A stretch of DNA of 49,317 bases from an uncultured Christensenella sp. (GTDB lineage: Bacteria; Bacillota; Clostridia; Christensenellales; UBA3700), in NCBI GenBank assembly GCA_910577845.1, contig CAJTNA010000009.1, positions 1 through 49,317 of the forward strand. The letters run 5' to 3'. This document shows, piece by piece, positions 9,174-17,882 of the stretch; the stretch's first letter is position 1, and every line of letters begins with the position of its first letter. The notes beneath the pieces were generated by a model. That model had not been told where the DNA came from and made no database searches. It saw nothing but the letters and a program-made list of their open reading frames with translations. Both the position numbers and the translations under genes were made by a program.

Positions 9174-11822
9174 ATGAAAGAAAAAATTCAAAAAGGGTTT
9201 CTTACTCTACGAAAATACTGGTCAAGACCTCAAAAGGGACAATTTGTCGCTTATAAAGAAATTGCTGGTTTTAGTATTGGTGGTATGGGCGTAAAATCTT
9301 TTGCTTCTTTGCTATCATTTATGAACTTGGCTGCAACTTGTATGTTTACAGCTATTGTTTATGGATTATCACCTAACGAGATAATGATACTTTTCCTTAT
9401 CACTAACGTTGGTGTTGGTATTCTAAAAACTCCAATAATCAGTTGGCTACAAGACAAAACCAATACACCAATCGGCAAATTTAGACCTTACTTGATTTGG
9501 GCAGGTATACCTTGCGTTCTTGCCGTTATTGGACTTACCTGGCTTGTTCCTATTCCAGGCTGGATATTACCTGCTGACCAACCTAACAAAGCTTTAACAA
9601 TGACTATGCTTTGTATATTTATAAATATATTTATCATTGCTCAACAATTAATAAATAATGCTTATATGGGTATTTCTCAAACAATAAGTCCTTTATCATC
9701 AGAGCGTACAAAAATAATGGGCTTTTCTGAATTTCTTGGCAATCTTGGACCAAGTATAATTCAAGCTGCATTGCCAATTTGTGGTTTGTGCTTTGCCACT
9801 AAAGAAAATGCAATGACTAATGTATGGACTTATCGTGTGTTTATGCCTATCTTTGCAATAATCGGTTTTGGGTTAGGTTTGTTAGTTTTATATACCTCAA
9901 AAGAGCGTACTACTAACACTGACTCTATGGAAAATATTAAGACTAAAAAAACTAAAGAAAACAAGCTTAGTTTCTTTACTAGTTTAAAACTTCTTAGCAA
10001 AAATAAAGAGTTTTGGCTTGTTACAATAAGCAAATTTTTTGATGGATTTAAAGGTTGGTTGACATTGCTATTACCTTGGATTTGTGCCTTTCAATTGAGA
10101 GATACTGCTATTCAAGGTGTTGTTCAAACCATTGTAAGTTTTGGTTTTACTCCAGGAATTATTCTTGCTCCACTTTTAATAAAATGGTTAGGCAGTCGTG
10201 GTTCGGGTGTAATATTCCACGCACTAAATGCTGTCGCTGCTCTATTAATGCTATTTACATATAAAAGCGGTGTTGTTGTAATGTTAATATGTTTGTTCCT
10301 ATACAATTTTGCATTAGGTCCACAATACATTATCCAAAATACTATAATGTCTGACGGATTTGATTTCCAACAAGATAGAGATAATGTCCGTCTTGAAGGA
10401 TTTGCTCAAAACTTCCAATTAATGATTTCTACTTTAGGTACTGTTGCATCTACTCTAGCATTTACTATAATATGCAATAAATATAATGTAGGTACAGTCA
10501 CTAATGCTCAAGCAGATTATAGTATGCTTATTGACCCAGCAATCAGAAATCCTTTTTATGGTGAACTTATTTTACTTGTCGTGATTACAAGCTTCCTTTC
10601 TGCAATTCCTTTTATATTTACGACGTTAAACAGAAATAAAATGACCATTATAAGGGAAAACTTAGACAGAAAAAAAGTTATTGCAGACAATCATTTGGAA
10701 AATGCTACTCTTGAAGAGATTGAAGAGGCATACAACAATTACCTTGCAGAAAAAGAGGCTGAAAGACAAGCAGAAATTGCTTTGGCTGAAAAAGAAAAAG
10801 CAAGAATTGAAGAAAAACAAAAAGAAGAAAATCTTGCAAAAGAAGCATATCTTGCCGAACTAGAAACGATAAGAGCTAAGATTATTGCAAATGGTGGAAG
10901 CCCAAAAGAGGCTGAAAAAGCAATTAAAGAAAAAGAATCGGCAAGAAAACTTGAGTTAAAGACAAAACGTAAAGAGTCGCTTGCAAAAATTGTTGCAGAG
11001 CAAAAGTCTTTAAGTGTAAGAAAAAAAGTTTTTGTTGCAGAATGGAAAGTAAAAGCCATTGCAGAACATAAAGAACTTGTGGCTATAGCGAAAAAAGATA
11101 TTGAAAATGCAAAATCTGATTTTGCTCAAAATTTAAGTGATTATAAAAAATTATTATCTGATAAAGAACTTGTTGCCAAATACAAAACTGATGCTATTCA
11201 ACTAAAATTTGACTGTAACGCAAAAATTAAAAATTACAAGTCTGAAAAAGCGAATAAACTTGTTGCAGAAACTGCTCGTTTTGCAACCGATAAAGCTAAA
11301 ATTGCTAAATTAAAAGACGAACTTGTTACTATTAAGGTTGAACATAAAGTTAAACTTGACGAATATAAAAATAATTATAACAACACAATTAAACCAGAAC
11401 TAGATAGTTTAAATAGCAAACTTAAAGACACAACAGATATAACTGCAAAAGAAGTCCTAATTAAACAAATTAAAGATACTAAAAAAGCAACAAAAGTTAC
11501 AAAACGAGATATTAATAAGGAATATAGCACTAAAAAATCTGAACTTATAAAAAACATTGACCGTTTGTCTTTTGCACATTCCTCTGCAATTAGCCAAATT
11601 TCAGTTGACTATAATAAACAAATGGATATTATCAAAAAAGAAAAACGCAATGCTAATAAACTAAAAGCTATGAAAAAAGAGATAGTTCAAAACAAAAAAA
11701 CAGCTATTGCTGAAGCAAAACATAAATCTCAAAGCATTAAACTTTGGTTGAATGTTTTGGCTAGTGAGGCTTTTGCAAAACTTATTGCTGAAGAAGCTTT
11801 AAATTCTGTTGCTACTGAATAA
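9174..11822 (+). CDS. GPH-family sugar:cation symporter with long coiled-coil tail
   Basis: Residues ~30-485 form a 12-helix transporter of the glycoside-pentoside-hexuronide (MelB-like) family. The signature QDKTNTPIGKFRPYLIW (93-109) and the central loop between the two six-helix halves are visible. It presumably imports the galactoside or other glycoside handled by its neighbours. Family members usually end near 450-500 residues. This one continues to 882 with a ~390-residue hydrophilic tail rich in Lys, Glu and Ala (for example EAERQAEIALAEKEKARIEE) that looks like long alpha-helical coiled coil and should lie in the cytoplasm. The base composition of the tail matches the rest, so it is not an obvious recent insertion. 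Good ribosome site (AGGGG). The transporter call is firm; the tail function is unknown. Confidence 0.88.
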   Translation: MKEKIQKGFLTLRKYWSRPQKGQFVAYKEIAGFSIGGMGVKSFASLLSFMNLAATCMFTAIVYGLSPNEIMILFLITNVGVGILKTPIISWLQDKTNTPIGKFRPYLIWAGIPCVLAVIGLTWLVPIPGWILPADQPNKALTMTMLCIFINIFIIAQQLINNAYMGISQTISPLSSERTKIMGFSEFLGNLGPSIIQAALPICGLCFATKENAMTNVWTYRVFMPIFAIIGFGLGLLVLYTSKERTTNTDSMENIKTKKTKENKLSFFTSLKLLSKNKEFWLVTISKFFDGFKGWLTLLLPWICAFQLRDTAIQGVVQTIVSFGFTPGIILAPLLIKWLGSRGSGVIFHALNAVAALLMLFTYKSGVVVMLICLFLYNFALGPQYIIQNTIMSDGFDFQQDRDNVRLEGFAQNFQLMISTLGTVASTLAFTIICNKYNVGTVTNAQADYSMLIDPAIRNPFYGELILLVVITSFLSAIPFIFTTLNRNKMTIIRENLDRKKVIADNHLENATLEEIEEAYNNYLAEKEAERQAEIALAEKEKARIEEKQKEENLAKEAYLAELETIRAKIIANGGSPKEAEKAIKEKESARKLELKTKRKESLAKIVAEQKSLSVRKKVFVAEWKVKAIAEHKELVAIAKKDIENAKSDFAQNLSDYKKLLSDKELVAKYKTDAIQLKFDCNAKIKNYKSEKANKLVAETARFATDKAKIAKLKDELVTIKVEHKVKLDEYKNNYNNTIKPELDSLNSKLKDTTDITAKEVLIKQIKDTKKATKVTKRDINKEYSTKKSELIKNIDRLSFAHSSAISQISVDYNKQMDIIKKEKRNANKLKAMKKEIVQNKKTAIAEAKHKSQSIKLWLNVLASEAFAKLIAEEALNSVATE

Positions 11823-11831
11823 TTATTAATT

Positions 11832-11884
11832 AGAGTTGCATAGTGTGAAATATATAATTTTTATAACTTCACTACTGCAACTCT
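11832..11884 (+). terminator. Intra-operon hairpin (terminator or attenuator)
   Basis: AGAGTTGCATAGTG pairs with CACTAcTGCAACTCT (14 bp, one bulged C), followed by TTTTAATTT. It lies between the symporter stop and the ribosome site of the next gene. It could terminate part of the transcripts or stabilise the upstream mRNA. The DUF5054 gene has no obvious promoter of its own, so partial read-through is the likely arrangement. Confidence 0.7.
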
Positions 11885-11903
11885 TTTAATTTAGGAGCAA
11901 ATT

Positions 11904-13952
11904 ATGAAAAAAGTAATTGTAGTTTCAAAAACTCACCTAGACTTAGGCTTTACTGATTATGCCGAAAAAGTTAGAGAAAAATATCTAACAAGTTTTATTC
12001 CGTCTGCTATTGAACTTGCTGAAAGCTTAAACAAAAACGGCAAAAAGAATTTTGTTTGGACAACTGGTTCGTGGTTAATAAAGGAAGCCTTGGAAAGCGG
12101 TGACGAAAATTTAAGGCTTAAAATAGAAAAAGCTTTGCGAGAAGGCAATATTGCCCCTCACGCAATGGCATTTACAACTCATAGCGAACTAATGGATAAA
12201 GATTTAGTTGAATATAATTTATCTATTGTAAAAAAGATTGACCAAATTAGCGGAGTTAAGACTATTGCTGGTAAAATGACAGACGTTCCTGGGCATACAA
12301 AGGCTTTGGTGCCTATACTTGCAGACCACGGCATAAAACTTTTACATATTGGTATTAACTCAGCAACCACTTATCCAAAAGTACCCGAATGTTTTGTATG
12401 GAAATGTGATGGCAAAGAACTCGTTGTAATTTACGCTGACGGCTATGGTGGTGACTTTAAATGTCCTTTTATTGATGAAATATTGTATTTTGACAATACA
12501 ACGGATAATCACGGCACACGTAGTAGCAAGGCTATACTTAAAACAATAGCTAGATTAAAAAAGAAATATCCCGATTATGAAGTTACTGCTGGCAGACTAG
12601 ACGATATTGCTGAAAGTCTTTGGGCAGTTCGTAACAAGTTACCCGCTATTGAGGATGAAATTGGCGACACTTGGATACACGGAGTTGCTACTGCACCTTT
12701 CAAAGTGGGTGCTCTACGCAGACTTTGCAATTTAAAAACTAAATGGCTGGAAGAGGGTAAATTATCTAAAGATAGCGTGGAATATCAAAAGTTTGCGGAC
12801 AATCTTATTTGCGTTTGTGAGCATACTTGGGGTATGGATAGCAAAATGAATTTTTGCGATACTGAAAACTATGAAAAAGATAAATTTAAAAAAGCTAACA
12901 TCAAAAATATTGTTAAACCTAAAAGAATTTTTGGAGACTTCCCTTACAGATTTTTAGCCTTTATCTCATACAAGTTTGGTGACGCTAAATACTCTTATGG
13001 ACGTATTGAAAAGAGCTGGCTTGAACAATCTTTATACATTGATAAAGCTATATCCGCATTGCCAGAGGAATTGAAAAAAGAGGGTATGACTGCTGTTGAC
13101 GAGTTAGTAACAACAAATATCCCAAAAATAGACGAGTCTTTGCCATATGATTTTGGTAAAACAATTTCTCTTGGAGTATGGACTTTGACAATTGGTAAAT
13201 TTGGTGGTGTAAATTTATACTATGGTGATACACTTATCCTTAATGGTATTGACAAACCTTTAATTAACTACCGCTCTTATGGTGCAAAAGACTTTGATTT
13301 ATTTGGCAAGCAATATTTAAGACACCACAAACACTGGGCAGTATCTGACTACTTAAACCCTGGCTTGAAAGGTCACGATAAATACCCTCAAGGAGTATTT
13401 GATTATCAAATTAATGCTTGCTCCTCTTTAATAAATGAGGATATAATAAAAATTTGTGCAAATTTTGTATGTGACCCAAACGCTTGCGATAAAGTTGGTG
13501 CTCCGCACAAGCTTGCAGTAGAATACACACTCTCAACAAGTGGTTTAAATGTAAAGGTAATTTGGAAAGATAAAGATGCTGTTCGCTCAACAGAAAGTAC
13601 TGCTATTCATTTTTATCCGATGTTCGATAGTATGAATTTTGTAAAAATCTCTTCGAAAATCGACCCTAAAAACGTTATATCAGGTGGCGGACGCAAATTA
13701 TCAGTTATCCAAAAGGCAGAGTTTGAAAAGCAAAATATCTCTTATGAGCTTTCCTCTGTAGAATGTCCTCTTGTTGCAACAGAGGGCGGAAATCTTTTAA
13801 ATTTTGATAATTGCGTTGCAGATATTGAAAATTGCGGTTTAACATTTATATTACATAACAATATGTGGGCAACCAACTTCCCTCTTTGGTATGATAGTGA
13901 TGCAATGTTTACATTTGATATAAAAATATCAAAAACAAAATCTTTAAAATAG
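11904..13952 (+). CDS. DUF5054 / GH38-like putative glycosidase
   Basis: 682 residues matching the DUF5054 family, whose N-terminal domain resembles the GH38 alpha-mannosidase fold. Seen directly: KTHLDLGFTD near the start, with H11 and D13 placed like the zinc-binding His and Asp of GH38, and TDVPGHTKAL (126-135), with Asp127 where GH38 enzymes carry the nucleophile in DPFGHS. The C-terminal half is beta-rich and resembles a carbohydrate-hydrolase sandwich. No signal peptide is seen, so it should act in the cytoplasm on sugar brought in by the preceding symporter. The substrate is not known; alpha-mannosidase activity is inference from distant similarity. Ribosome site TAGGAG. Confidence 0.75.
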   Translation: MKKVIVVSKTHLDLGFTDYAEKVREKYLTSFIPSAIELAESLNKNGKKNFVWTTGSWLIKEALESGDENLRLKIEKALREGNIAPHAMAFTTHSELMDKDLVEYNLSIVKKIDQISGVKTIAGKMTDVPGHTKALVPILADHGIKLLHIGINSATTYPKVPECFVWKCDGKELVVIYADGYGGDFKCPFIDEILYFDNTTDNHGTRSSKAILKTIARLKKKYPDYEVTAGRLDDIAESLWAVRNKLPAIEDEIGDTWIHGVATAPFKVGALRRLCNLKTKWLEEGKLSKDSVEYQKFADNLICVCEHTWGMDSKMNFCDTENYEKDKFKKANIKNIVKPKRIFGDFPYRFLAFISYKFGDAKYSYGRIEKSWLEQSLYIDKAISALPEELKKEGMTAVDELVTTNIPKIDESLPYDFGKTISLGVWTLTIGKFGGVNLYYGDTLILNGIDKPLINYRSYGAKDFDLFGKQYLRHHKHWAVSDYLNPGLKGHDKYPQGVFDYQINACSSLINEDIIKICANFVCDPNACDKVGAPHKLAVEYTLSTSGLNVKVIWKDKDAVRSTESTAIHFYPMFDSMNFVKISSKIDPKNVISGGGRKLSVIQKAEFEKQNISYELSSVECPLVATEGGNLLNFDNCVADIENCGLTFILHNNMWATNFPLWYDSDAMFTFDIKISKTKSLK

Positions 13953-14018
13953 GCTTTTAAATAAATGACTTTTTCTTTTTAAAAAATATTTATTATATTA
14001 TTTTTCATATTAAAATAA

Positions 14019-14046
14019 AAATATCTAACTTACGTGTTAGATATTT
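14019..14046. terminator. Bidirectional terminator, DUF5054 gene / upp
   Basis: AAATATCTAAC pairs with GTTAGATATTT around a six-base loop, with A runs before and T runs after. It lies between two convergent genes and serves both. Confidence 0.85.
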
Positions 14047-14054
14047 TTTATCAC

Positions 14055-14684
14055 TTAATTTGTTCCAAAAATTCTATCCCCTGCATCTCCAAGCCCTGGT
14101 AATATATAACCATTTTCATTTAAACACCTATCAACTTTAGCAATATATATATCCACATCAGAATGTTGCTCAGTTACTTTTTTAATTCCTTCAGGCACAG
14201 CCAAAATATTAAGCATTTTTATGTTTTTTGCTCCTCTGTTTTTTAATGCTTGAATGGCAACACACGCCGAACCTCCTGTTGCAAGCATTGGGTCAAGCAA
14301 AATAACTATTTTATCCTCAATATTTTCTGGCAACTTGCACATATATTCCACTGGTTCCAAGGTTTGCTCATTCCTCGCAATTCCTATATGTCCAACTTTC
14401 ACCGCAGGCAAAAGTGCTGTCACGCCATTTACCATACCTAGTCCAGCCCGTAATATCGGTACAATTACAATACTATTCTCCTTAATAACTGTTTGCTCAA
14501 CTAGTTCAAGTGGCGTTTTTACCATTATTTTTTTTGTTGGGGCATCTTTTAAAACTTCCAAAGTTTCCAACATAGCTATTTCTTCAATTACTTCCCTAAA
14601 TTGTTTGCTTTTTGTGGTCACATCTCTCAAAATTGCAATTTTGTGGTCAATCAAAATGTGATTTATCAAATGTACTTTATCCAT
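14055..14684 (-). CDS. upp: Uracil phosphoribosyltransferase
   Basis: Pyrimidine salvage enzyme joining uracil and PRPP to give UMP. From the ATG at 14684 it is 209 residues, the normal length, and MDKVHLINHILIDHK aligns with the usual N-terminus. A GTG at 14696 would add four residues but is less likely. Motifs: PILRAGLGMV near 76-85, the PRPP loop DPMLATGGSA at 131-140, and the uracil-binding GYILPGLGDAGDRIFGT at the C-terminus. It starts 16 bases after rplI and probably shares its transcript, which is an unusual pairing. Confidence 0.96.
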   Translation of the reverse strand: MDKVHLINHILIDHKIAILRDVTTKSKQFREVIEEIAMLETLEVLKDAPTKKIMVKTPLELVEQTVIKENSIVIVPILRAGLGMVNGVTALLPAVKVGHIGIARNEQTLEPVEYMCKLPENIEDKIVILLDPMLATGGSACVAIQALKNRGAKNIKMLNILAVPEGIKKVTEQHSDVDIYIAKVDRCLNENGYILPGLGDAGDRIFGTN

Positions 14685-14700
14685 AAAATTTACCACTACC

Positions 14701-15144
14701 TTATTTTTTTACCACATTTATATTAATTGTTGCAGTTACATTTGCATAAACTTTAACCTCTATTGTAAATGTTCCAAATGCTTTAATTGGTTCCTTAAGG
14801 TTGACTTTCTTTTTATCAATATCATAACCGCTTTTTAACAATGCATCGCTTATTTCCTTTGCAGTTACAGAACCGAACATTTTGCCATTTTCCCCACACG
14901 CAATTGGGCAAATAATTGTATTACCATTTAATCTTTCCGCAAGCTTGATAGCCTCTTGCCTTTCAATTTCAAGTTTCCTTTGTTCACTTGCCTTTTTTTG
15001 ATTTGTTTCATTTATTACTTGATTTGTTGCTTGAATTGCCATTTTCTTTTTAATCAAAAAGTTTTTAGCATAGCCATCATTTACCTCTATTATATCTCCT
15101 TTTTTGCCGTGTGACTTTACATCTTGCAATAATAAAATTTTCAT
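14701..15144 (-). CDS. rplI: 50S ribosomal protein bL9
   Basis: 147 residues with the bL9 layout: an N-terminal RNA-binding domain (MKILLLQDVKSHGKKGDIIEV, then DGYAKNFLI), a central alpha-helix rich in Lys, Gln and Glu, and a C-terminal domain with GKMFGSVT. Binds 23S rRNA at the base of the L1 stalk. The ATG has an AGGAG site. rplI is usually beside dnaB or a DHH phosphoesterase; here it is followed by upp. Confidence 0.96.
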   Translation of the reverse strand: MKILLLQDVKSHGKKGDIIEVNDGYAKNFLIKKKMAIQATNQVINETNQKKASEQRKLEIERQEAIKLAERLNGNTIICPIACGENGKMFGSVTAKEISDALLKSGYDIDKKKVNLKEPIKAFGTFTIEVKVYANVTATININVVKK

Positions 15145-15389
15145 ATATTTCTCCTTATTTTAGAATATTTTTATAAGCTTAAAATTTTATTCTAAACCTT
15201 ATTATACTTTTTAAAAGTGTTATTTATAATTTTTTAGTAAAATTTATTTTTAAAAATTACTTATCCTTCTTTTTTATAAAGTTGAGTAAACTTTATTTAC
15301 CATATTTGTAGTTTTCTTTAAAATTTCAATAATAAATGTTTTATTAATTTTTACCATTAAAGCATTAGAATAAGCCTTAATTAAGTTTT

Positions 15390-16115
15390 TTATTTAAAAC
15401 CACCACTCACCTCTATAACTTGTCCAGTTATAAAGTTTGCTTTACTTGATGATAAATATACTGCAGTTTGTGCAATATCTTCCGCCTCACCTATCCTTGC
15501 AAGTGGTGTTCTATCTGTTAGGTCGTTAATAGTTTCCTTACTATGCATTTTGTTCATATCTGTATTTATAACGCCAGCAGCAATGCAATTTACTCTAATA
15601 TTACTACTGCCTACCTCTTGTGCCAAAGCTTTTGTTAATCCTATTAAGCCCGCTTTAGATGCTGAATAAGCAACCTCCATACTTGCACCATATATCCCCC
15701 AAACGCTAGATATATTAATTATGCTACCTCCTTTTTCCAACATATGAGGTATACATTGATTACACATATAAAAAGCACTATCCAAATTTGTGGACATAAT
15801 ATTACGCCATTCACTTTGGCTTAAGTCCATAAGCAAATTATAATTAGCAATGCCTGCATTGTTTACTACAATATCTATACTGCCAAAAACATCCAAGGTC
15901 ATTTGTACAAAATTTTTAACGCTATCGTAGTTTCTTACATCGCATTGAATTGCTATACAATTAAGGTTTCCGTTGCCATTTAATTGATTGCTCAATTCCA
16001 TAGCTTCTTGTTGGCTTTTGTTGTAACAAAAAGCTACTTTGTAGCCTACTGCTACAAAAGCTTTTACTATTTCCTTACCGATACCTCTGCTACCGCCAGT
16101 TACAATTGCTACCAT
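15390..16115 (-). CDS. Short-chain dehydrogenase, FabG-like
   Basis: Classical NAD(P)-dependent SDR of 241 residues from the ATG at 16115, which follows AAGGTG; an upstream in-frame extension to 16172 adds residues not seen in the family. Motifs: TGGSRGIG cofactor loop at 6-13, NNAG in mid-protein, the catalytic Ser of NISSVWG, the YSASK Tyr/Lys pair, and the C-terminal GQVIEVSGGF. Closest in pattern to 3-oxoacyl-ACP reductase, but with no fatty-acid genes beside it the substrate is uncertain. It stands alone. Confidence 0.88.
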   Translation of the reverse strand: MVAIVTGGSRGIGKEIVKAFVAVGYKVAFCYNKSQQEAMELSNQLNGNGNLNCIAIQCDVRNYDSVKNFVQMTLDVFGSIDIVVNNAGIANYNLLMDLSQSEWRNIMSTNLDSAFYMCNQCIPHMLEKGGSIINISSVWGIYGASMEVAYSASKAGLIGLTKALAQEVGSSNIRVNCIAAGVINTDMNKMHSKETINDLTDRTPLARIGEAEDIAQTAVYLSSSKANFITGQVIEVSGGFK

Positions 16116-16198
16116 ATTCACCTTTTGTTTTTTTAACATTATAGCATAAATTGCTAAAATCGTCAATATCAAAAATACAAGTAAAACGTGATTTTATT

Positions 16199-16498
16199 CT
16201 TTTCTAAGATTAAAATTATTTTTTTAAATTTTTATTCTATTATTAATTTGCAGTATTAATTAAATAATTTTATTTTTTAAGTAAGTTTCTTTACCAAACG
16301 AAGTAAACAATATGTAATTGTTTGTGGCAAACTCAATAAAAAACATAATTTTTAGGCGTAAGCTTACCCTATAAAATTTGGAATAGCTAAAAATAATTTT
16401 AATTACTTACAATATTGACATCATTATTGACCTCAATTTTTAAATAATTTTTTTTGTAAATTATATATGAGGTTATTTTGTAGATATTTTTTAAAACA
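16199..16498. other. Intergenic gap upstream of the SDR gene
   Basis: AT-rich DNA with no protein-like frame. It should hold the SDR promoter, but no clean -35/-10 pair stands out. Confidence 0.4.
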
Positions 16499-16526
16499 AT
16501 ATCCCTTTCAGCAATGAAAGGGATAT
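16499..16526 (-). terminator. Terminator after cvpA-like gene
   Basis: Perfect 12-bp stem, ATATCCCTTTCA with TGAAAGGGATAT, closed by a GCAA (GNRA) tetraloop. Short T-rich tracts flank it on both sides. It is among the most stable hairpins in the window. Confidence 0.85.
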
Positions 16527-16572
16527 TTTAGTTTTTAAAGTAAAACTTTTAACTAATAAATTTGTGAAATAA

Positions 16573-17166
16573 TTATTTAACAATCAAATTTACTAATAAG
16601 TTAATAGGGTTATATTCACCTACTAAGAACTTAGTTACTGAGCTATTATTTATAATGTTTACTATCTCAGTAATCTCAAATTGTACTGCAATTGGATATA
16701 GAATTGCAAGAATGATATATATCCACAAAGCACCTTTGATAATGTTTAAGAAAGCACCCAAAAATCTGCTCCACAAAGCTTTTTTGTAAGGCTTTCTGGA
16801 TTTTTTGATTACGATATTTATAATGAATGTGATTAACTTTATAACAACAAAAACGCAAATTGATGCAATAATCAAACCAATATATTTTACAATTTGGTCA
16901 ACATTAATATTTAATTCAGCTGGTAAAGATGCCAAAATATTACGTATTGGTGCTTCAAGTTTCATATTAACCAAGAATAAATTTCCTAGATATACACCGC
17001 CAAAATATATAATAAGAATTATCAAACCCCAGCTAATTATAGCTGTAACTGGTTTAGCACATCCTTTTAAAAAGCCCCATAAAAAGTATAATACAATAAT
17101 AGCAGCAAGAACTAAATCAATAATTATATTATTAAAAGTTGTCGCTGAAAATATTAAACTATTCAT
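16573..17166 (-). CDS. CvpA-family membrane protein
   Basis: 197 residues with four predicted membrane helices. The opening IIDLVLAAIIVLYFLWGFLKG fits the CvpA family start (D-hhhhhh-G-h-rG), followed by helices near 40-65, 92-120 and 142-165 separated by a basic loop (KKSRKPYKKALWSR). CvpA was described in E. coli as needed for colicin V production; a general envelope role is suspected but not established. Ribosome site AGGAG. It has its own terminator and no operon partner. Confidence 0.65.
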   Translation of the reverse strand: MNSLIFSATTFNNIIIDLVLAAIIVLYFLWGFLKGCAKPVTAIISWGLIILIIYFGGVYLGNLFLVNMKLEAPIRNILASLPAELNINVDQIVKYIGLIIASICVFVVIKLITFIINIVIKKSRKPYKKALWSRFLGAFLNIIKGALWIYIILAILYPIAVQFEITEIVNIINNSSVTKFLVGEYNPINLLVNLIVK

Positions 17167-17352
17167 AATATCTCCTTTTTAGTTTCCTGTATAGTATATT
17201 TTATTACATATACTATTTTACACTATTTTATTTATAAAAGCAATAATTTTTTTTAGTTTTTATTAAAAATTTTTTATATTAGTGAATTTATTCCCATTTT
17301 TTAGCAATAATTAACCTATTAACATAAAATAATATTGATTTTTGAGGTGATT

Positions 17353-17814
17353 ATGGTAATTTGTTGTATAGGGACTCCTAAAGTCAAAGGTGATAGTTTA
17401 GCACCTAAAATAGGGGATGAATTGATAAAAAGCAATATAAATGCATTTGTTTACGGCACAAGTCAATATCCTATAACCGCAATCAATTATATGACGTTTT
17501 ATAATCATATTATAACTTGTCATAAAAACGATTTTGTTATTGCCGTTGATTGTGCATTGGGAAATAAGACAGAAATTGGCTCAATTAAAATTACAAAGCG
17601 TGGTATTTGTCCAGGGAAAGCTATAGGAAAAACTTTAAATAGCATTGGCAATATAGGTATTTTAGGTCAAGTTGGAGACATTGAAAAACAACCTTTTGAC
17701 GAACTTAGAAATACTCCATCAGTAGTTTTAGACAACCTTGTAAGCAAAATTACCTCGCTTATAATTAGTCTTTCTGACAGTGTTTACCTTAATAAAAAAA
17801 ATCAAAAAATATAA
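17353..17814 (+). CDS. yyaC: Sporulation protein YyaC (DUF1256)
   Basis: 153 residues from the ATG at 17353, which has the ribosome site GAGGTGA three bases before it; an in-frame TTG at 17335 is a poorer choice. Family features are clear: CIGTPKVKGDSLAPKIG at the start, VYGTSQYPITAIN, the acidic VIAVDCALG, and CPGKAIGKTLNSIGNIGILG. The family is related in fold to the spore protease GPR and is found almost only in endospore formers. YyaC is normally near parB at the origin, which fits this location. It supports a sporulating ancestry. Confidence 0.88.
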   Translation: MVICCIGTPKVKGDSLAPKIGDELIKSNINAFVYGTSQYPITAINYMTFYNHIITCHKNDFVIAVDCALGNKTEIGSIKITKRGICPGKAIGKTLNSIGNIGILGQVGDIEKQPFDELRNTPSVVLDNLVSKITSLIISLSDSVYLNKKNQKI

Positions 17815-17817
17815 AAT

Positions 17818-17842
17818 AATACCGATTTTTGATAGTATTTTT
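17818..17842 (+). repeat. Short repeat AATACCGATTTTTG, copy 1
   Basis: AATACCGATTTTTGATAGTATTTTTA can fold as a small AATAC/GTATT hairpin followed by T residues. The same 14-base core occurs at 25101 and 43255, each time between genes. Confidence 0.6.
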
Positions 17843-17844
17843 AC

Positions 17845-17882
17845 AAAAAGTAGCGATTTTTACTGATTTTTCGCTACTTTTT
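17845..17882. terminator. Bidirectional terminator, yyaC / recF
   Basis: AAAAAGTAGCGA pairs with TCGCTACTTTTT (12 bp) around a 14-base loop. The right arm overlaps the recF stop codon. It lies between convergent genes. Confidence 0.85.
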
